Of a stretch of 39,040 bases of DNA, positions 1-8,926 are shown piece by piece. Positions within the stretch are counted from its first letter, which is position 1; each line of letters starts with the position of its first letter. The notes below the pieces were generated by a model that did not search any database, was not told the DNA's origin, and saw nothing but the letters and a program-made list of their open reading frames with translations. The translations under genes and the position numbers were made by a program. Source of the DNA: Virgibacillus sp. 7505 (lineage in GTDB: Bacteria > Bacillota > Bacilli > Bacillales > Amphibacillaceae); assembly GCF_002272135.1 (NCBI RefSeq), contig NZ_NPBF01000006.1, forward strand, positions 1 through 39,040, written 5' to 3'.

Positions 1-10
1 GGATACAGAA

Positions 11-649
11 GTGTTTCTTATATTGAAGAATTTTAGATATCAACTTATTAAGTTAGAAAATAATTTCTACATCATAGATAAAGATAAGCCATATCTACTC
101 GTCTTTCTTTTTCCTTTTCTATATTGGCTATTCCCTAAGAGGATAGTGCAGATTAGTGAAGGGTCCGCTAATCTTTTACAAACTATCCCAAATAAAGATA
201 CAAAAGCAGGTAAATTAAATCTATTTGCTGTTGGGATATCTATGACTATAGCAAACTTAACACAACCTATATTAAATTACTTTTATATACCAATTTCTCC
301 ATTTATCGCCAGCATAATTGTTATATTATCTTCTGCCACCCTGCTTTATTTCAGGTTTTTAATTAGTATACGTAATAAGAGATCTATCTATAAGAAGTTG
401 GATCTTAACAACAACAACAATCATATAAAAATCTGGATATTTCCAAGGCCTTTAAAAAAGATGATCTCTATTACTTTTATGAGTCTTTTTTGTGCTGCAT
501 TTACAACAGTGCCTATGTATGCTTTTATTATTCACGGCAATTCATTCATATTATTCATCGGTATTGTGTTCTTTTTCATCCTATTGTTCCTAAATATTTT
601 AACTGTACCCCACGGAAAAAATACTGTTAAAATTATTGTAAAATCATAG
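11..649 (+). CDS. DUF443 family membrane protein (possible T7SS immunity protein, TsaI-like)
   Basis: This is a roughly 212-residue hydrophobic protein. An N-terminal segment of the form FRYQLIKLENNFYIID...PFLYWLFPKR is the hallmark of the DUF443 'tandem five-transmembrane' family of staphylococci, listeriae and bacilli. About five membrane segments can be read at residues 28-42, 70-88, 93-115, 150-172 and 178-200. In Staphylococcus aureus a DUF443 protein (TsaI) protects against the membrane-depolarising T7SS toxin TspA, so an immunity role is plausible, but that is inference. The first codon in the window is GTG at 11; the frame is open to the window edge, so the true start may lie upstream. 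The DNA is clearly more AT-rich than the codA gene that follows. Family assignment is fairly sure; function is not. Confidence 0.75.
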   Translation: MFLILKNFRYQLIKLENNFYIIDKDKPYLLVFLFPFLYWLFPKRIVQISEGSANLLQTIPNKDTKAGKLNLFAVGISMTIANLTQPILNYFYIPISPFIASIIVILSSATLLYFRFLISIRNKRSIYKKLDLNNNNNHIKIWIFPRPLKKMISITFMSLFCAAFTTVPMYAFIIHGNSFILFIGIVFFFILLFLNILTVPHGKNTVKIIVKS

Positions 650-756
650 TTCCACTACCAATTTCCCTTCTCTTGAAACATTGGGAAGTGAACTCGAGTC
701 AATAGATGAATATAACTCCCTTCTTTCTATTTAACTCTTTAACATTCCTATTCAAA

Positions 757-797
757 AAGAAAAGCCTCCCTTCTCAAACAGCAAAGGGAGGCCTTTT
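757..797 (-). terminator. Rho-independent terminator of codBA
   Basis: On the minus strand a stem pairs AAGGCCTCCCTT with AAGGGAGGCTT (one bulged base) across a short loop and is followed by TTTTCTTTTT. It lies immediately downstream of the codA stop codon. Confidence 0.85.
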
Positions 798-799
798 CC

Positions 800-2068
800 T
801 TATCTATCAAATGTAACTTTTTCAGAAACTTCACCAAGAGTCAATTTCGTTTCCCTCGGCTTCGTCTCCGCAATAACCTCACCATTCCGTACAGAGTAAA
901 GCACTGCAGCTTGCTTCCGAATCGCTTCGTATTCATTCTCTGCTTGCAGCACGATCAAGTTGGCTGGCTTTCCTTCTTCAATGCCGTACTTGTCTTCGAT
1001 ATGCAGTGTTCTTGCGCTGTTAGCCGTGATCATGTCGATGCTATTGACAATTTGGTCGTAGCCCATCAGCTGCGTTACATGGATGCCCATGTGCAGAACC
1101 TGCAGCATGTTGCCTGTTCCTAGCGGGTACCATGGGTCAAAGATATCGTCATGCCCAAAGCTGACGTTGATACCTGCTTCTTGGAGCTCTTTCACTCTTG
1201 TGATTCCTCTTCGTTTCGGATATGTGTCAAAGCGTCCTTGAAGATGGATGTTGACTAATGGATTGGCTACCATGTTGATATTGGATAGTTTCAGAAGCCG
1301 GAATAGCTTGGAAGTGTAAGCATCGTTATAGGAGCCCATAGCTGTTGTATGGCTGGCTGTCACTCGTTCGCCCATGCCGTAGCGATGCGCTTCTGCGGCT
1401 ACTACCTCGACAAAACGAGATTGTTCATCGTCGATTTCATCACAATGGATATCAACGAGACGATCGTATTTTTCGGCTAATTTAAATGCTGTCTGCAAGG
1501 AATCCACGCCGTACTCTCTCGTAAACTCGTAATGCGGGATGCCGCCGACAACATCTGCTCCCATGCGAAGTGATTCTTCCAGCAGTTCCTCCCCATTTGG
1601 ATACGATAAAATTCCTTCCTGCGGGAAAGCAACAAGCTGTAAATCAACATAAGATGCCATCTCTTCTTTTACTTCAAGCAATGCCTTTAAAGCTGTTAAT
1701 TCTGGATCTGTCACATCGACATGCGTACGCACATGCTGGATACCTTGTGCAATCTGCCATTTCAATGCTTGCTTCGCCCGTGTTTTTACATCCTCCAGCG
1801 TGAGCAGCTCTTTCCGCTCTGCCCAGCGCTGAATCCCTTCAAACAACGTCCCGCTTTCATTCCAGTTTGGCTCGCCTGCTGTCAGCGTCGTATCCAGGTG
1901 GATATGCGGTTCAATAAATGGCGGCAGTACTAGGTTCCCCTGCACATCCATGATTTGCTCGTCTCGGCTTGCCTCGATCGATGGAGCGATTCTTTCAATC
2001 TTTCCTTCTGTGATTTGTATTTGCCAGAGGCCATCTTTATTTCTTAGTTTCGCATTTGTAATAATCAT
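800..2068 (-). CDS. codA: Cytosine deaminase
   Basis: This 422-residue amidohydrolase-superfamily enzyme converts cytosine to uracil and ammonia in the cytosol for pyrimidine salvage. The metal ligands are visible: HIHLD near residue 55-59, HCDE near 207, HTTAMG near 240 and the catalytic Asp in [13 protein letters not shown] near 305-317. The opening residues [13 protein letters not shown] are typical of the enzyme family. The ATG overlaps the codB stop codon (ATGA), so the two genes are translationally coupled in one operon, and the transporter neighbour fits cytosine as substrate. A leader of PyrR type lies upstream of codB. Related amidohydrolases such as isoguanine or creatinine deaminase are a less likely alternative. 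Confidence 0.93.
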   Translation of the reverse strand: MIITNAKLRNKDGLWQIQITEGKIERIAPSIEASRDEQIMDVQGNLVLPPFIEPHIHLDTTLTAGEPNWNESGTLFEGIQRWAERKELLTLEDVKTRAKQALKWQIAQGIQHVRTHVDVTDPELTALKALLEVKEEMASYVDLQLVAFPQEGILSYPNGEELLEESLRMGADVVGGIPHYEFTREYGVDSLQTAFKLAEKYDRLVDIHCDEIDDEQSRFVEVVAAEAHRYGMGERVTASHTTAMGSYNDAYTSKLFRLLKLSNINMVANPLVNIHLQGRFDTYPKRRGITRVKELQEAGINVSFGHDDIFDPWYPLGTGNMLQVLHMGIHVTQLMGYDQIVNSIDMITANSARTLHIEDKYGIEEGKPANLIVLQAENEYEAIRKQAAVLYSVRNGEVIAETKPRETKLTLGEVSEKVTFDR

Positions 2069-3339
2069 GATTCTGTCACCTTTTCCACATTAAGATTTAG
2101 TTTCGCTTCAGCTGCTTTTGCTGTAATGACTGAAAGAACCACATATACTGCCGCCGCACCAATCAATCCGTTCAATGGCGGGATACCAGGCAGAAACTTC
2201 GCTGCACCAGCTCCGATCGCCCAGGCGATCATTGCATTCCAGTTCACTGCTTTGAATGTCATCGTTTCAAACGCTGGGTACTTTCCGCGGTTTACGATGA
2301 AGTAGTCTGCAATCAAGATGGCACCGATAGGCGGCAGTACCGAACCAAGCGTTGTCAAGAATCCTACAAAGTTGTTATACAGCCACATCGCAAGGATAGT
2401 TCCGACAATACCATTGAAAATGACCACTTTATTCTTTTTGATTTTCGTAATATTGGAGATTCCCAGTCCAGACGCATAAATCGCATTATCATTTGTCGTC
2501 CAAATATTCAGGCCTAACACGATAATCGCCGGAATGATAAGCCCTTGCAGGAACATCACTTCTGAGATGTCCGATTGACCTGTTACGATGGCTCCAATTG
2601 CACCAAACAGGAACATCAAGGAATTTCCGATAAAGAATGCGATGACTGTTGTAATAACGCCGTTTTTCGGTTTATTCGCGAATCTTGTGAAGTCGGGAGT
2701 CAATGTTCCACCACTGATAAAGGATCCCACACAAATTGTCAATGCTGCTGCAACACTGATTGTCTCAGCTGGTTCATGCTGCATAAGGGCACCGAAGCCG
2801 CCAAGTGTATCCACCGCTTCGAGTGCCGAAAACCCACCTAGAGCTATAATCGAAGGTACTGCGATAAAGCTTAGAATCGTCAATGCTTTCATTCCGAAGA
2901 AAGCTGATGCCGTCATACATAATCCTAAGATAACAATCAGTACGTAGGTGTCTATTCCTGTCACCTTATGAACCGGTAAAGCGAACATAGCCGCTCCAAC
3001 TCCGAACCAACCTACTTGTGTTGCACTCAGCAAGAAGGAAGATAAGTAAGACCCTTTTTCACCAAAGGCATAGCGTGTCAATAAGTGCGTGGATAGCCCG
3101 GTCTTCGCTGAGATATAAGCAAGCGCTCCAGTATAAGCTCCTAGAATCAAGTTACCTGCTAAAACTATTAAAATGAATTGTGTCATGGACAAACCTAAAC
3201 CTAAAGTTCCTCCCGACACCATGCTAGCCGAGAAAAATGTAAACCCCAGCATCACCATCAGCATCTTCCAAAAACCATTGCGGTGTGATTGCGGTACTGC
3301 CTGAAGTGAAAAATCATGATCTATCTTTTTCTGTTCCAT
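2065..3339 (-). CDS. codB: Cytosine permease (NCS1 family)
   Basis: This polytopic NCS1-family transporter has about twelve membrane helices and imports cytosine with a coupling cation. The N-terminal region ([30 protein letters not shown]) and the later [14 protein letters not shown] segment are characteristic of CodB. The frame stays open up to a GTG at 3411, but that start lies inside the leader terminator hairpin. The ATG at 3339 is preceded by a perfect AGGAGG-type ribosome site (ACAGGAGGAATAACA), so the protein starts [10 protein letters not shown] and is 424 residues long. It is the first gene of the codBA operon. Confidence 0.93.
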   Translation of the reverse strand: MEQKKIDHDFSLQAVPQSHRNGFWKMLMVMLGFTFFSASMVSGGTLGLGLSMTQFILIVLAGNLILGAYTGALAYISAKTGLSTHLLTRYAFGEKGSYLSSFLLSATQVGWFGVGAAMFALPVHKVTGIDTYVLIVILGLCMTASAFFGMKALTILSFIAVPSIIALGGFSALEAVDTLGGFGALMQHEPAETISVAAALTICVGSFISGGTLTPDFTRFANKPKNGVITTVIAFFIGNSLMFLFGAIGAIVTGQSDISEVMFLQGLIIPAIIVLGLNIWTTNDNAIYASGLGISNITKIKKNKVVIFNGIVGTILAMWLYNNFVGFLTTLGSVLPPIGAILIADYFIVNRGKYPAFETMTFKAVNWNAMIAWAIGAGAAKFLPGIPPLNGLIGAAAVYVVLSVITAKAAEAKLNLNVEKVTES

Positions 3340-3390
3340 TGTTATTCCTCCTGTTTTAGTTAGACTAAAACTGGTACCGAGGAAAAAAGA

Positions 3391-3429
3391 AAAGAGGCTT
3401 CCTGCCATCACTGACAGGAAGCCTCTTTA
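3391..3429 (-). terminator. Attenuator terminator in the codBA leader
   Basis: On the minus strand AAAGAGGCTTCCTG pairs with CAGGAAGCCTCTTT around a short loop and runs into TTCTTTTTT. It lies between the promoter and codB, about 55 nt upstream of the codB start, so it must be read through for expression. Confidence 0.88.
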
Positions 3430-3482
3430 AACATGAGGATATAAGGGTATAGCTATCCCATTACTCCGCATAGTTTCCGAAT

Positions 3483-3506
3483 GTCCTTGTCAGCCTCACG
3501 GGACTG
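3483..3506 (-). promoter_or_regulatory. PyrR-type RNA binding site (anti-antiterminator) in codBA leader
   Basis: The minus-strand RNA reads CAGUCCCGUGAGGCUGACAAGGAC. It carries the conserved AGUCC, GAGGCU and AAGG elements of PyrR binding loops in Bacillus pyr operon attenuators. With the terminator downstream, it should make transcription fall when UMP/UTP is abundant. Confidence 0.85.
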
Positions 3507-3536
3507 AATTAAAGGTACCAGTATCAAATTAAAGAT

Positions 3537-3565
3537 ATTATTACAATAATTTTGAGGAAAGTCAA
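3537..3565 (-). promoter_or_regulatory. Sigma-A promoter of codBA
   Basis: On the minus strand TTGACT (-35, 3560-3565) and AATAAT (-10, 3537-3542) are separated by 17 bp. The promoter sits just upstream of the PyrR site and attenuator. Confidence 0.75.
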
Positions 3566-3616
3566 CAACTTCTCTCAATCTGACTCTAGTAAATGCCAGC
3601 AGTCTCTACATCAGCT

Positions 3617-5413
3617 TTAGACTTTCACCACAACATCGTGCCAAGTGTCATTAATTTCTTTAATAACTTTCAGATCACATTTCGGCTCTCGATTATATGT
3701 CAACAATCCATTGATTTCCTGCTCTACATCTGTCAATTGTGTATAACAATACCCATGCAGGATATCGGAACTATAAACAGCTTCCATTATTCGTCTGTAA
3801 TCTTCTACAAACTCTTTTTCATTCTTTACAGATGTATATCCCCAGCCGTTGTCTTCACCAACTTTGTATCCAATACCACCAAATTCGGTCAGCAGAATCG
3901 GTTCCCCTTCATGCTCGAAACCATCAGCATAGATACCGCGAAGAGCTGGTTGTGCATGCAGTATAGATTCCTTCGTCGCCAAAGAGTTTTTAAATAGCTG
4001 ATATTTTGCCTTTTCCTCATTGGAACCGTGATTATAGTTATGAATTGCACAGATATCGGACCTTGTCAGCTCCCAGCCGTCATTGGAAATAACCAATCGA
4101 GTTGGATCCAAGGAATGAATAAGATGATACATCGCCAACGAATGATGCTGCTGTTGCTTGTTGCTCTTGATGAAAGGCACACCCCAGCTTTCGTTAACGG
4201 GAACCCAAGCCACGATAGACGGATGATTATAATCACGCTCTATGATTTCAATCCATTCCTTTGATAGCCTACCCGCAGCTTCTTCACTGTAAGACGGGAA
4301 GGCTGCACACTCTCCCCAAACAAGGAATCCTAACTTATCCGCCCAATACAAGAAACGCGGATCTTCTACTTTTTGATGCTTTCGACAGCCATTAAACCCC
4401 ATCTCCAAAGCCAATTCTATATCCCTTTTCAAGTGCTCATCACTAGGCGCCGTCAGCAGCCCCTCCGGCCAATATCCTTGATCAAGCACGAGCTTTTGGT
4501 AATAAGGTTTATTGTTGAGATAAACCATACCATTTTCCTGATGCACCTTCCGCATACCGAAGTAGGAATCTATTTCATCTAATACATGATTGTCATCTTT
4601 CAAGATGATGCGGATATCGAATAAGTTAGGGTTTTCCGGAGACCAGTTCCAGCCGATATGATGGAAATTAGTTCGGAATATACGCTGGTTATAAAGATTG
4701 ATTGCGCGCTTATTATAAGCATCAATCAGCTCGATTGTATCTTTGGCTATCCTTTCACCTTTATAAGAAATCTCAATCTCTACCTTCTTCTGCACATATT
4801 CACCCGTCACATCGTACTCCACAATAATATCGCCGCGGTCGATGTCCGGTGTCATACGCAGTTTAGATATACGCGTTACATCAACAGGCTCAAGCCATAC
4901 AGTTTGCCAAATACCAGTTGTACGCGTGTACCAAATAGCCTCTGATTGTTCCTGCCAAAATTGCTTACCTCTCGGGATTGTCTCATCCATTGAGGGGTCC
5001 TCCACACGTACAACAACTGTCTCCTTTTCCCATGTTAAGTTTTCGGTAATATCCAATGAAAAAGAAACATGACCGCCTTCATGGAATCCAGCATACTGCC
5101 CATTAATATAAATCCACGCTCGATAGTCCACCGCTCCAAAATGAAGAATGACTCTTTTATCACTCCAGTTTTCTGGAACGGTAAAGTCACGCCTGTACCA
5201 GACATGATCATGAAAAGCTGTATCCCCAATACCGCTCAATTCCGTCTGATAAGCAAAGGGCACATTGATCTTTCGGTCAAATGCATGCCCTGCTTGGAAC
5301 CACCTTTCCTTCAACCCTGCATTCCTATCATCAAATGCAAACTCCCACTCACCGTTTAAGTTCATCCATTCTTTTCTTTGTAATTGCGGTCTGGGATATT
5401 CCGTTCTGTTCAT
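3617..5413 (-). CDS. Glycoside hydrolase family 2 protein (beta-galactosidase/beta-glucuronidase type)
   Basis: The protein has 598 residues and the GH2 layout: N-terminal sugar-binding jelly roll (YPRPQLQRKEWMNLNGEWEF..., with FHEGGHVSF and WYTRTTGIWQTVWLE), an immunoglobulin-like middle domain, and a C-terminal TIM barrel. The catalytic acid/base is the Glu of WVPVNESWG and the nucleophile is the Glu of LLTEFGGIGY. It hydrolyses beta-glycosides by a retaining mechanism, and no signal peptide is visible, so it acts on imported oligosaccharides. The ATG at 5413 is preferred over the TTG at 5434 because GAGGGGAGCGGAAAG precedes it. It is the last gene of the carbohydrate operon. Exact sugar specificity cannot be read from sequence. 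Confidence 0.9.
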   Translation of the reverse strand: MNRTEYPRPQLQRKEWMNLNGEWEFAFDDRNAGLKERWFQAGHAFDRKINVPFAYQTELSGIGDTAFHDHVWYRRDFTVPENWSDKRVILHFGAVDYRAWIYINGQYAGFHEGGHVSFSLDITENLTWEKETVVVRVEDPSMDETIPRGKQFWQEQSEAIWYTRTTGIWQTVWLEPVDVTRISKLRMTPDIDRGDIIVEYDVTGEYVQKKVEIEISYKGERIAKDTIELIDAYNKRAINLYNQRIFRTNFHHIGWNWSPENPNLFDIRIILKDDNHVLDEIDSYFGMRKVHQENGMVYLNNKPYYQKLVLDQGYWPEGLLTAPSDEHLKRDIELALEMGFNGCRKHQKVEDPRFLYWADKLGFLVWGECAAFPSYSEEAAGRLSKEWIEIIERDYNHPSIVAWVPVNESWGVPFIKSNKQQQHHSLAMYHLIHSLDPTRLVISNDGWELTRSDICAIHNYNHGSNEEKAKYQLFKNSLATKESILHAQPALRGIYADGFEHEGEPILLTEFGGIGYKVGEDNGWGYTSVKNEKEFVEDYRRIMEAVYSSDILHGYCYTQLTDVEQEINGLLTYNREPKCDLKVIKEINDTWHDVVVKV

Positions 5414-5441
5414 CTTTCCGCTCCCCTCACTCAACCAAGAT

Positions 5442-5837
5442 TTATTTATCTGCCTTCAGTTTAATAGGTTTGTTTTTGGCCAAAGCCATAACAGCAACTA
5501 TCAGCAGAAGCATCAAACTGATGTAATCAGACAAAAAGTAGCATACAGCAGCTAATCCGATCCAATAGACTGGCAGTTTATATTGAAGCGTATTATCACC
5601 CAACAGCTTCCTAGCGAAAATAATATTCAACACAGCAATCACTACAAAAAAGAAACCATATGTAACCGAGAAAATATAAAGGTTATCGAACCAGGATTGG
5701 AATCCGTTCTGCTCCAATCCCGCATCAGCTCCCTGCATTTTCCAATAGAAGGCGTAAAAGAAAATGGTGATGAACCCTGTGAGCAATTGCCACCCGCTGA
5801 CAGCATAGAGTAATTTTCTTTCCATCGACCTGCTCAT
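5442..5837 (-). CDS. Small four-helix membrane protein of the sugar operon, unknown function
   Basis: This 131-residue protein has about four hydrophobic helices (roughly residues 8-28, 52-72, 86-103 and 105-121) and a lysine-rich C-terminus. A good ribosome site (GGAGGGGAAGCA) precedes the ATG. It lies between the inner-membrane permease gene and the GH2 gene with short gaps, so it is cotranscribed. I do not recognise the family; its position suggests an accessory membrane role in the sugar pathway, which is inference. Confidence 0.75.
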   Translation of the reverse strand: MSRSMERKLLYAVSGWQLLTGFITIFFYAFYWKMQGADAGLEQNGFQSWFDNLYIFSVTYGFFFVVIAVLNIIFARKLLGDNTLQYKLPVYWIGLAAVCYFLSDYISLMLLLIVAVMALAKNKPIKLKADK

Positions 5838-5856
5838 TGCTTCCCCTCCTATTACA

Positions 5857-6693
5857 TTATCCTTTCACACCTGATGACAGAGACATAGACTGCATGAAAT
5901 ACCGCTGCGCAAACAGGTACAGCAGGAAGGTCGGAACCAAAGCAATCAATGCACCCGCTATTCCGATCCCCGGATATGTCATGTATTGCCCTTGCAGCAG
6001 CTGCAGCCCTGGTGTAATCGGAAGCTTATCGATATCGTTCAATACAATGGACGGCCATAGAAAATCATTCCAGGCTCCTGTGAAACTGAACAATGCCACA
6101 ACGGTTAATACAGGTCGTATGAGCGGCAGGATGATCAGGTAGAAAATCTGGAATTCACTGGCACCGTCTATCTTGGCGGATTCATCGAATGTTTTAGGTA
6201 TCCCTAAGACAAATTGCCGTACAAGGAAGATATTAAATACCCCGGCTGCCCCTGGGACAATGACAGCCAGCGAGTTGTTCACCCACCCGATGGAGTCGAC
6301 AATGCTGTACAAAGGAATCAGATTCACAACAGCAGGAAACATCATCGATGCCAGCAGCATCCCGAATAACAGATCCCGTCCCTTGAACTGAAGCCTTGTG
6401 TATCCATATGCCGCAAGCGAAACAACCACCAGCACCAGCAATGTATGTCCGACTGCGATAATCAGTGAGTTCAGGAACCATTTCATTACCGGTGTAGAAG
6501 CATTATTAAATAGTAATTCGCTGTAGTTGCTCACAGTCCAATGGATCGGCAAAAAGCTTACCGCCGCATTCGTGATCTCTGCTTCAGATTTAAAAGAAGT
6601 GAACACAGCCCATATCAACGGAAACACCCACAGCACAGCCATCACTAATAAAAAGATGAACGCGATGATTTTAGTCTTATTATTTCCTTTCAT
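5857..6693 (-). CDS. Carbohydrate ABC transporter permease, MalG-like (CUT1)
   Basis: This 278-residue protein has six membrane helices and is one of two inner-membrane subunits of a sugar importer. The cytoplasmic EAA loop that docks the ATPase is clear (DESAKIDGASEFQIFYLIILPLIRP, near residue 190). The C-terminus ...QRYFMQSMSLSSGVKG is typical of MalG-type permeases. GAGGTG precedes the ATG, 12 nt after the stop of the partner permease. No ATPase gene is in the operon, so a shared ATPase of MsmX type is expected, as in other Bacillus CUT1 importers. Confidence 0.93.
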   Translation of the reverse strand: MKGNNKTKIIAFIFLLVMAVLWVFPLIWAVFTSFKSEAEITNAAVSFLPIHWTVSNYSELLFNNASTPVMKWFLNSLIIAVGHTLLVLVVVSLAAYGYTRLQFKGRDLLFGMLLASMMFPAVVNLIPLYSIVDSIGWVNNSLAVIVPGAAGVFNIFLVRQFVLGIPKTFDESAKIDGASEFQIFYLIILPLIRPVLTVVALFSFTGAWNDFLWPSIVLNDIDKLPITPGLQLLQGQYMTYPGIGIAGALIALVPTFLLYLFAQRYFMQSMSLSSGVKG

Positions 6694-6705
6694 GAGTACG
6701 CACCT

Positions 6706-7623
6706 CTAATCCCGGTCTCTAAGCAGATAGAATTGAACAGCAGAAACAACCATGATACAAACGCCGAGCAGCACTGCCATCGCCGAGGAGATACCAGCAA
6801 TCGACATACCGGAACCAAATGCATTTTGCTGAATGTACATAAGCAGGACATGTGTAGAATCACTTGGACCTCCGCCTGTCAGCATCAATGGCTGTCCATA
6901 TACATTGAATTGCGCAATAGTCGTCATCACCAGCGTAAATAAAATCTGATATTTTATGCTCGGCAAGGTCACTTTGATGAACTTCTTTAATGCACCCGCT
7001 CCATCCAAATCCGCAGCTTCCATTAAATCCTTAGGCACCCCGTTCAGCGCCGCTAAGTAAATGACCATATTTCCGCCGATTGTCCACCAGACAGTGACCA
7101 GCACCAAAGCAATCCAAGCATTCGGTTGATTATCGAGCATATTCGTCGTTATATTTAAATAGTTTGCAAGAGTACCATAGGTCACACTGAAGAGGAACTG
7201 CCAGATAATCATCACAGCTGAAATAGCGAATAGCGAAGGCAGATAAAACAGCGACTGAAACACCTTGTTCAATCTCGGACGTGCGGATAAGGCCAGCGAA
7301 ATCAGTAATGGAACAATGATACAAAATGGGACAGTGAGAAGCACAAAGATAAATGTATTTTCCAAGCCGTTGTAAAACTGTGCTGAAAAGCTCGACTCCG
7401 CATCGAATAAGATCATCTTATAGTTTTCTAAGCCAACAAACTCAGGACTCGAAAATAAATCCCATTTGGTAAATGAAATATAAACGCCAAAAACAGAAGG
7501 AATCAGAAAGAAAATAATAAAAATGAGCATATGGGGTCCGACGAATAATGCCGGCCAAAGATTCAGCTTCTTCTTCTTTACCGTCTGCTCTTTGCCAATC
7601 TTTCTCTCCGCTACAGTTGCCAT
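6706..7623 (-). CDS. Carbohydrate ABC transporter permease, MalF-like (CUT1)
   Basis: This 305-residue six-helix permease is the partner of the downstream MalG-like subunit. Its EAA motif reads MEAADLDGAGALKKFIKVTLPSIK near residue 208. The N-terminus has a lysine-rich cytoplasmic tail before the first helix (LFVGPHMLIFIIFFLIPSVFG). GGGGTGAAAAC precedes the ATG. It follows the binding-protein gene after a 63-nt gap that contains a stem-loop, a common arrangement for making less permease than binding protein. Confidence 0.93.
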   Translation of the reverse strand: MATVAERKIGKEQTVKKKKLNLWPALFVGPHMLIFIIFFLIPSVFGVYISFTKWDLFSSPEFVGLENYKMILFDAESSFSAQFYNGLENTFIFVLLTVPFCIIVPLLISLALSARPRLNKVFQSLFYLPSLFAISAVMIIWQFLFSVTYGTLANYLNITTNMLDNQPNAWIALVLVTVWWTIGGNMVIYLAALNGVPKDLMEAADLDGAGALKKFIKVTLPSIKYQILFTLVMTTIAQFNVYGQPLMLTGGGPSDSTHVLLMYIQQNAFGSGMSIAGISSAMAVLLGVCIMVVSAVQFYLLRDRD

Positions 7624-7646
7624 GTGTTTTCACCCCGATATAGAGA

Positions 7647-7677
7647 GGAGCGGAGAATTCTTATCTTCTTCCGCTCC
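7647..7677 (-). promoter_or_regulatory. Intergenic stem-loop between binding protein and permeases
   Basis: On the minus strand GGAGCGGA and TCCGCTCC form an 8-bp stem with an AT-rich loop and no U-tract. It lies between the lipoprotein and MalF-like genes, where such structures stabilise the upstream message or partly stop transcription. The effect here is inferred. Confidence 0.6.
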
Positions 7678-7686
7678 AATGTTTGC

Positions 7687-8925
7687 TTATTGACTCATCT
7701 TGTCATTAACTATTTGTTGTATCTTTTCTAACTGGTCTTCAATTTCTACCTTGCCCTGAATCATATCCCAGCCGGAATTATCAATTTCTGCGAAGATATA
7801 AGATGTGCCAGGCTCTGTAATAATCGTGACAGCATCGCGGGCTTCTGGTGTTTTCAACAGGAAGGATTGTGGCATTTCAAGATATTCTTCATTTTCAAGC
7901 ATACCTAGTGCTGTCGGATTTGCCCCTGATTTGATCCATTCCAGCTGATTCGTCTGCAGCCATTCAATGAATGCTACAGTACCTGCAATTTTCTCTTCGG
8001 AACGTTCTTTGCTTTTGAACATAGCGAACTGATCAACACCGCTTCCTTGGATAACATTGTTCGCATCATATTGCGGTGTAAATGTCTGACCCCACTCAAA
8101 GTCTGTAATCTTTTCCATTTGTGACAACATCCATGTACCTTCTGGAAGGAAGATCAATTTGCCGTTATTGAAGAGTTTGTTTACGTCCTCACCATTTTTC
8201 GGCATATAGCCTTCATCATGCAGATTTTTGAACTGTTCCATTGCTGCAACAGCTGTGTCATTGTTAATGGTCGGCTCGCCATTTTCAGAGAACTTCCCGC
8301 CCATCTGATAGTACAGATTGCTGAAGTTCTGCATTGCCCACGAGAAACCATAAGAGTAGATGCCATCTGCTTTCGCTGCCGCACCTGCTTCTTCGATTTC
8401 TTCGTATGTCACGATGCCGTCATCAACTGCACCCGGGGCATACTTATCAACCAAATCTTTGTTATAGTACATAACCCAGCTGCCCATTGTCGCCGGAAGG
8501 CCGAATTGATCTCCATCGACATTTCCAACATTCCAAGCTTCCTCTAAGTAGTTTTCTTGTTTTACGTCCGTTCCGTCAATATATTGATTCCAAGGTTCGA
8601 GCATTTCCTGCGATTGGAAGGTCGATACCGATTCCGATGCAATCAGTGCAATATCCGGAACCCCCTTACCAGAGCGGGTGACTGTCGATAGTTTGTTATT
8701 AAATACGCCGCCCTCCATAGAAACAAGCTTCACTTTAAATTCCGGATCTGTCTCGTTGTATTGATCGATATTCTTTTTGATAAGGTCACCATCAGGTCCA
8801 GTAGTGCTGCTCCATAGAAGGATCTCATTAGAACTGCTTCCTGATGACTCCTCACTGCTGCTGCAGGCACTTAGAAACAAAGAAGCTGTCACAATCAACA
8901 TAAGGATCAATTTGAAATTCTTCAT
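7687..8925 (-). CDS. Extracellular sugar-binding lipoprotein of CUT1 ABC importer
   Basis: This 412-residue solute-binding protein begins with a lipoprotein signal peptide whose lipobox LSAC places the lipidated cysteine at residue 21. The mature part is typical of family 1 sugar-binding proteins (DLIKKNIDQYNETDPEFKVKL, PDIALIASESVSTFQSQ, LPATMGSWVMYYNKDLVDKYAP). It captures oligosaccharides outside the membrane and passes them to the two permeases downstream. The ATG lies 1 nt after the stop of the GH43 gene, with GGGAGA as ribosome site, showing tight coupling to that gene. Confidence 0.93.
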   Translation of the reverse strand: MKNFKLILMLIVTASLFLSACSSSEESSGSSSNEILLWSSTTGPDGDLIKKNIDQYNETDPEFKVKLVSMEGGVFNNKLSTVTRSGKGVPDIALIASESVSTFQSQEMLEPWNQYIDGTDVKQENYLEEAWNVGNVDGDQFGLPATMGSWVMYYNKDLVDKYAPGAVDDGIVTYEEIEEAGAAAKADGIYSYGFSWAMQNFSNLYYQMGGKFSENGEPTINNDTAVAAMEQFKNLHDEGYMPKNGEDVNKLFNNGKLIFLPEGTWMLSQMEKITDFEWGQTFTPQYDANNVIQGSGVDQFAMFKSKERSEEKIAGTVAFIEWLQTNQLEWIKSGANPTALGMLENEEYLEMPQSFLLKTPEARDAVTIITEPGTSYIFAEIDNSGWDMIQGKVEIEDQLEKIQQIVNDKMSQ

Positions 8926-8926
8926 C

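Noticed and set aside
411-422. AAC trinucleotide repeat (poly-Asn) in the DUF443 gene as a phase-variation tract
   Set aside because: A change in trinucleotide number keeps the frame, and the tract is only about five units.
3340-3411. N-terminal extension of CodB to a GTG at 3411
   Set aside because: The extra codons fall in the leader terminator hairpin, and a perfect ribosome site precedes the ATG at 3339.
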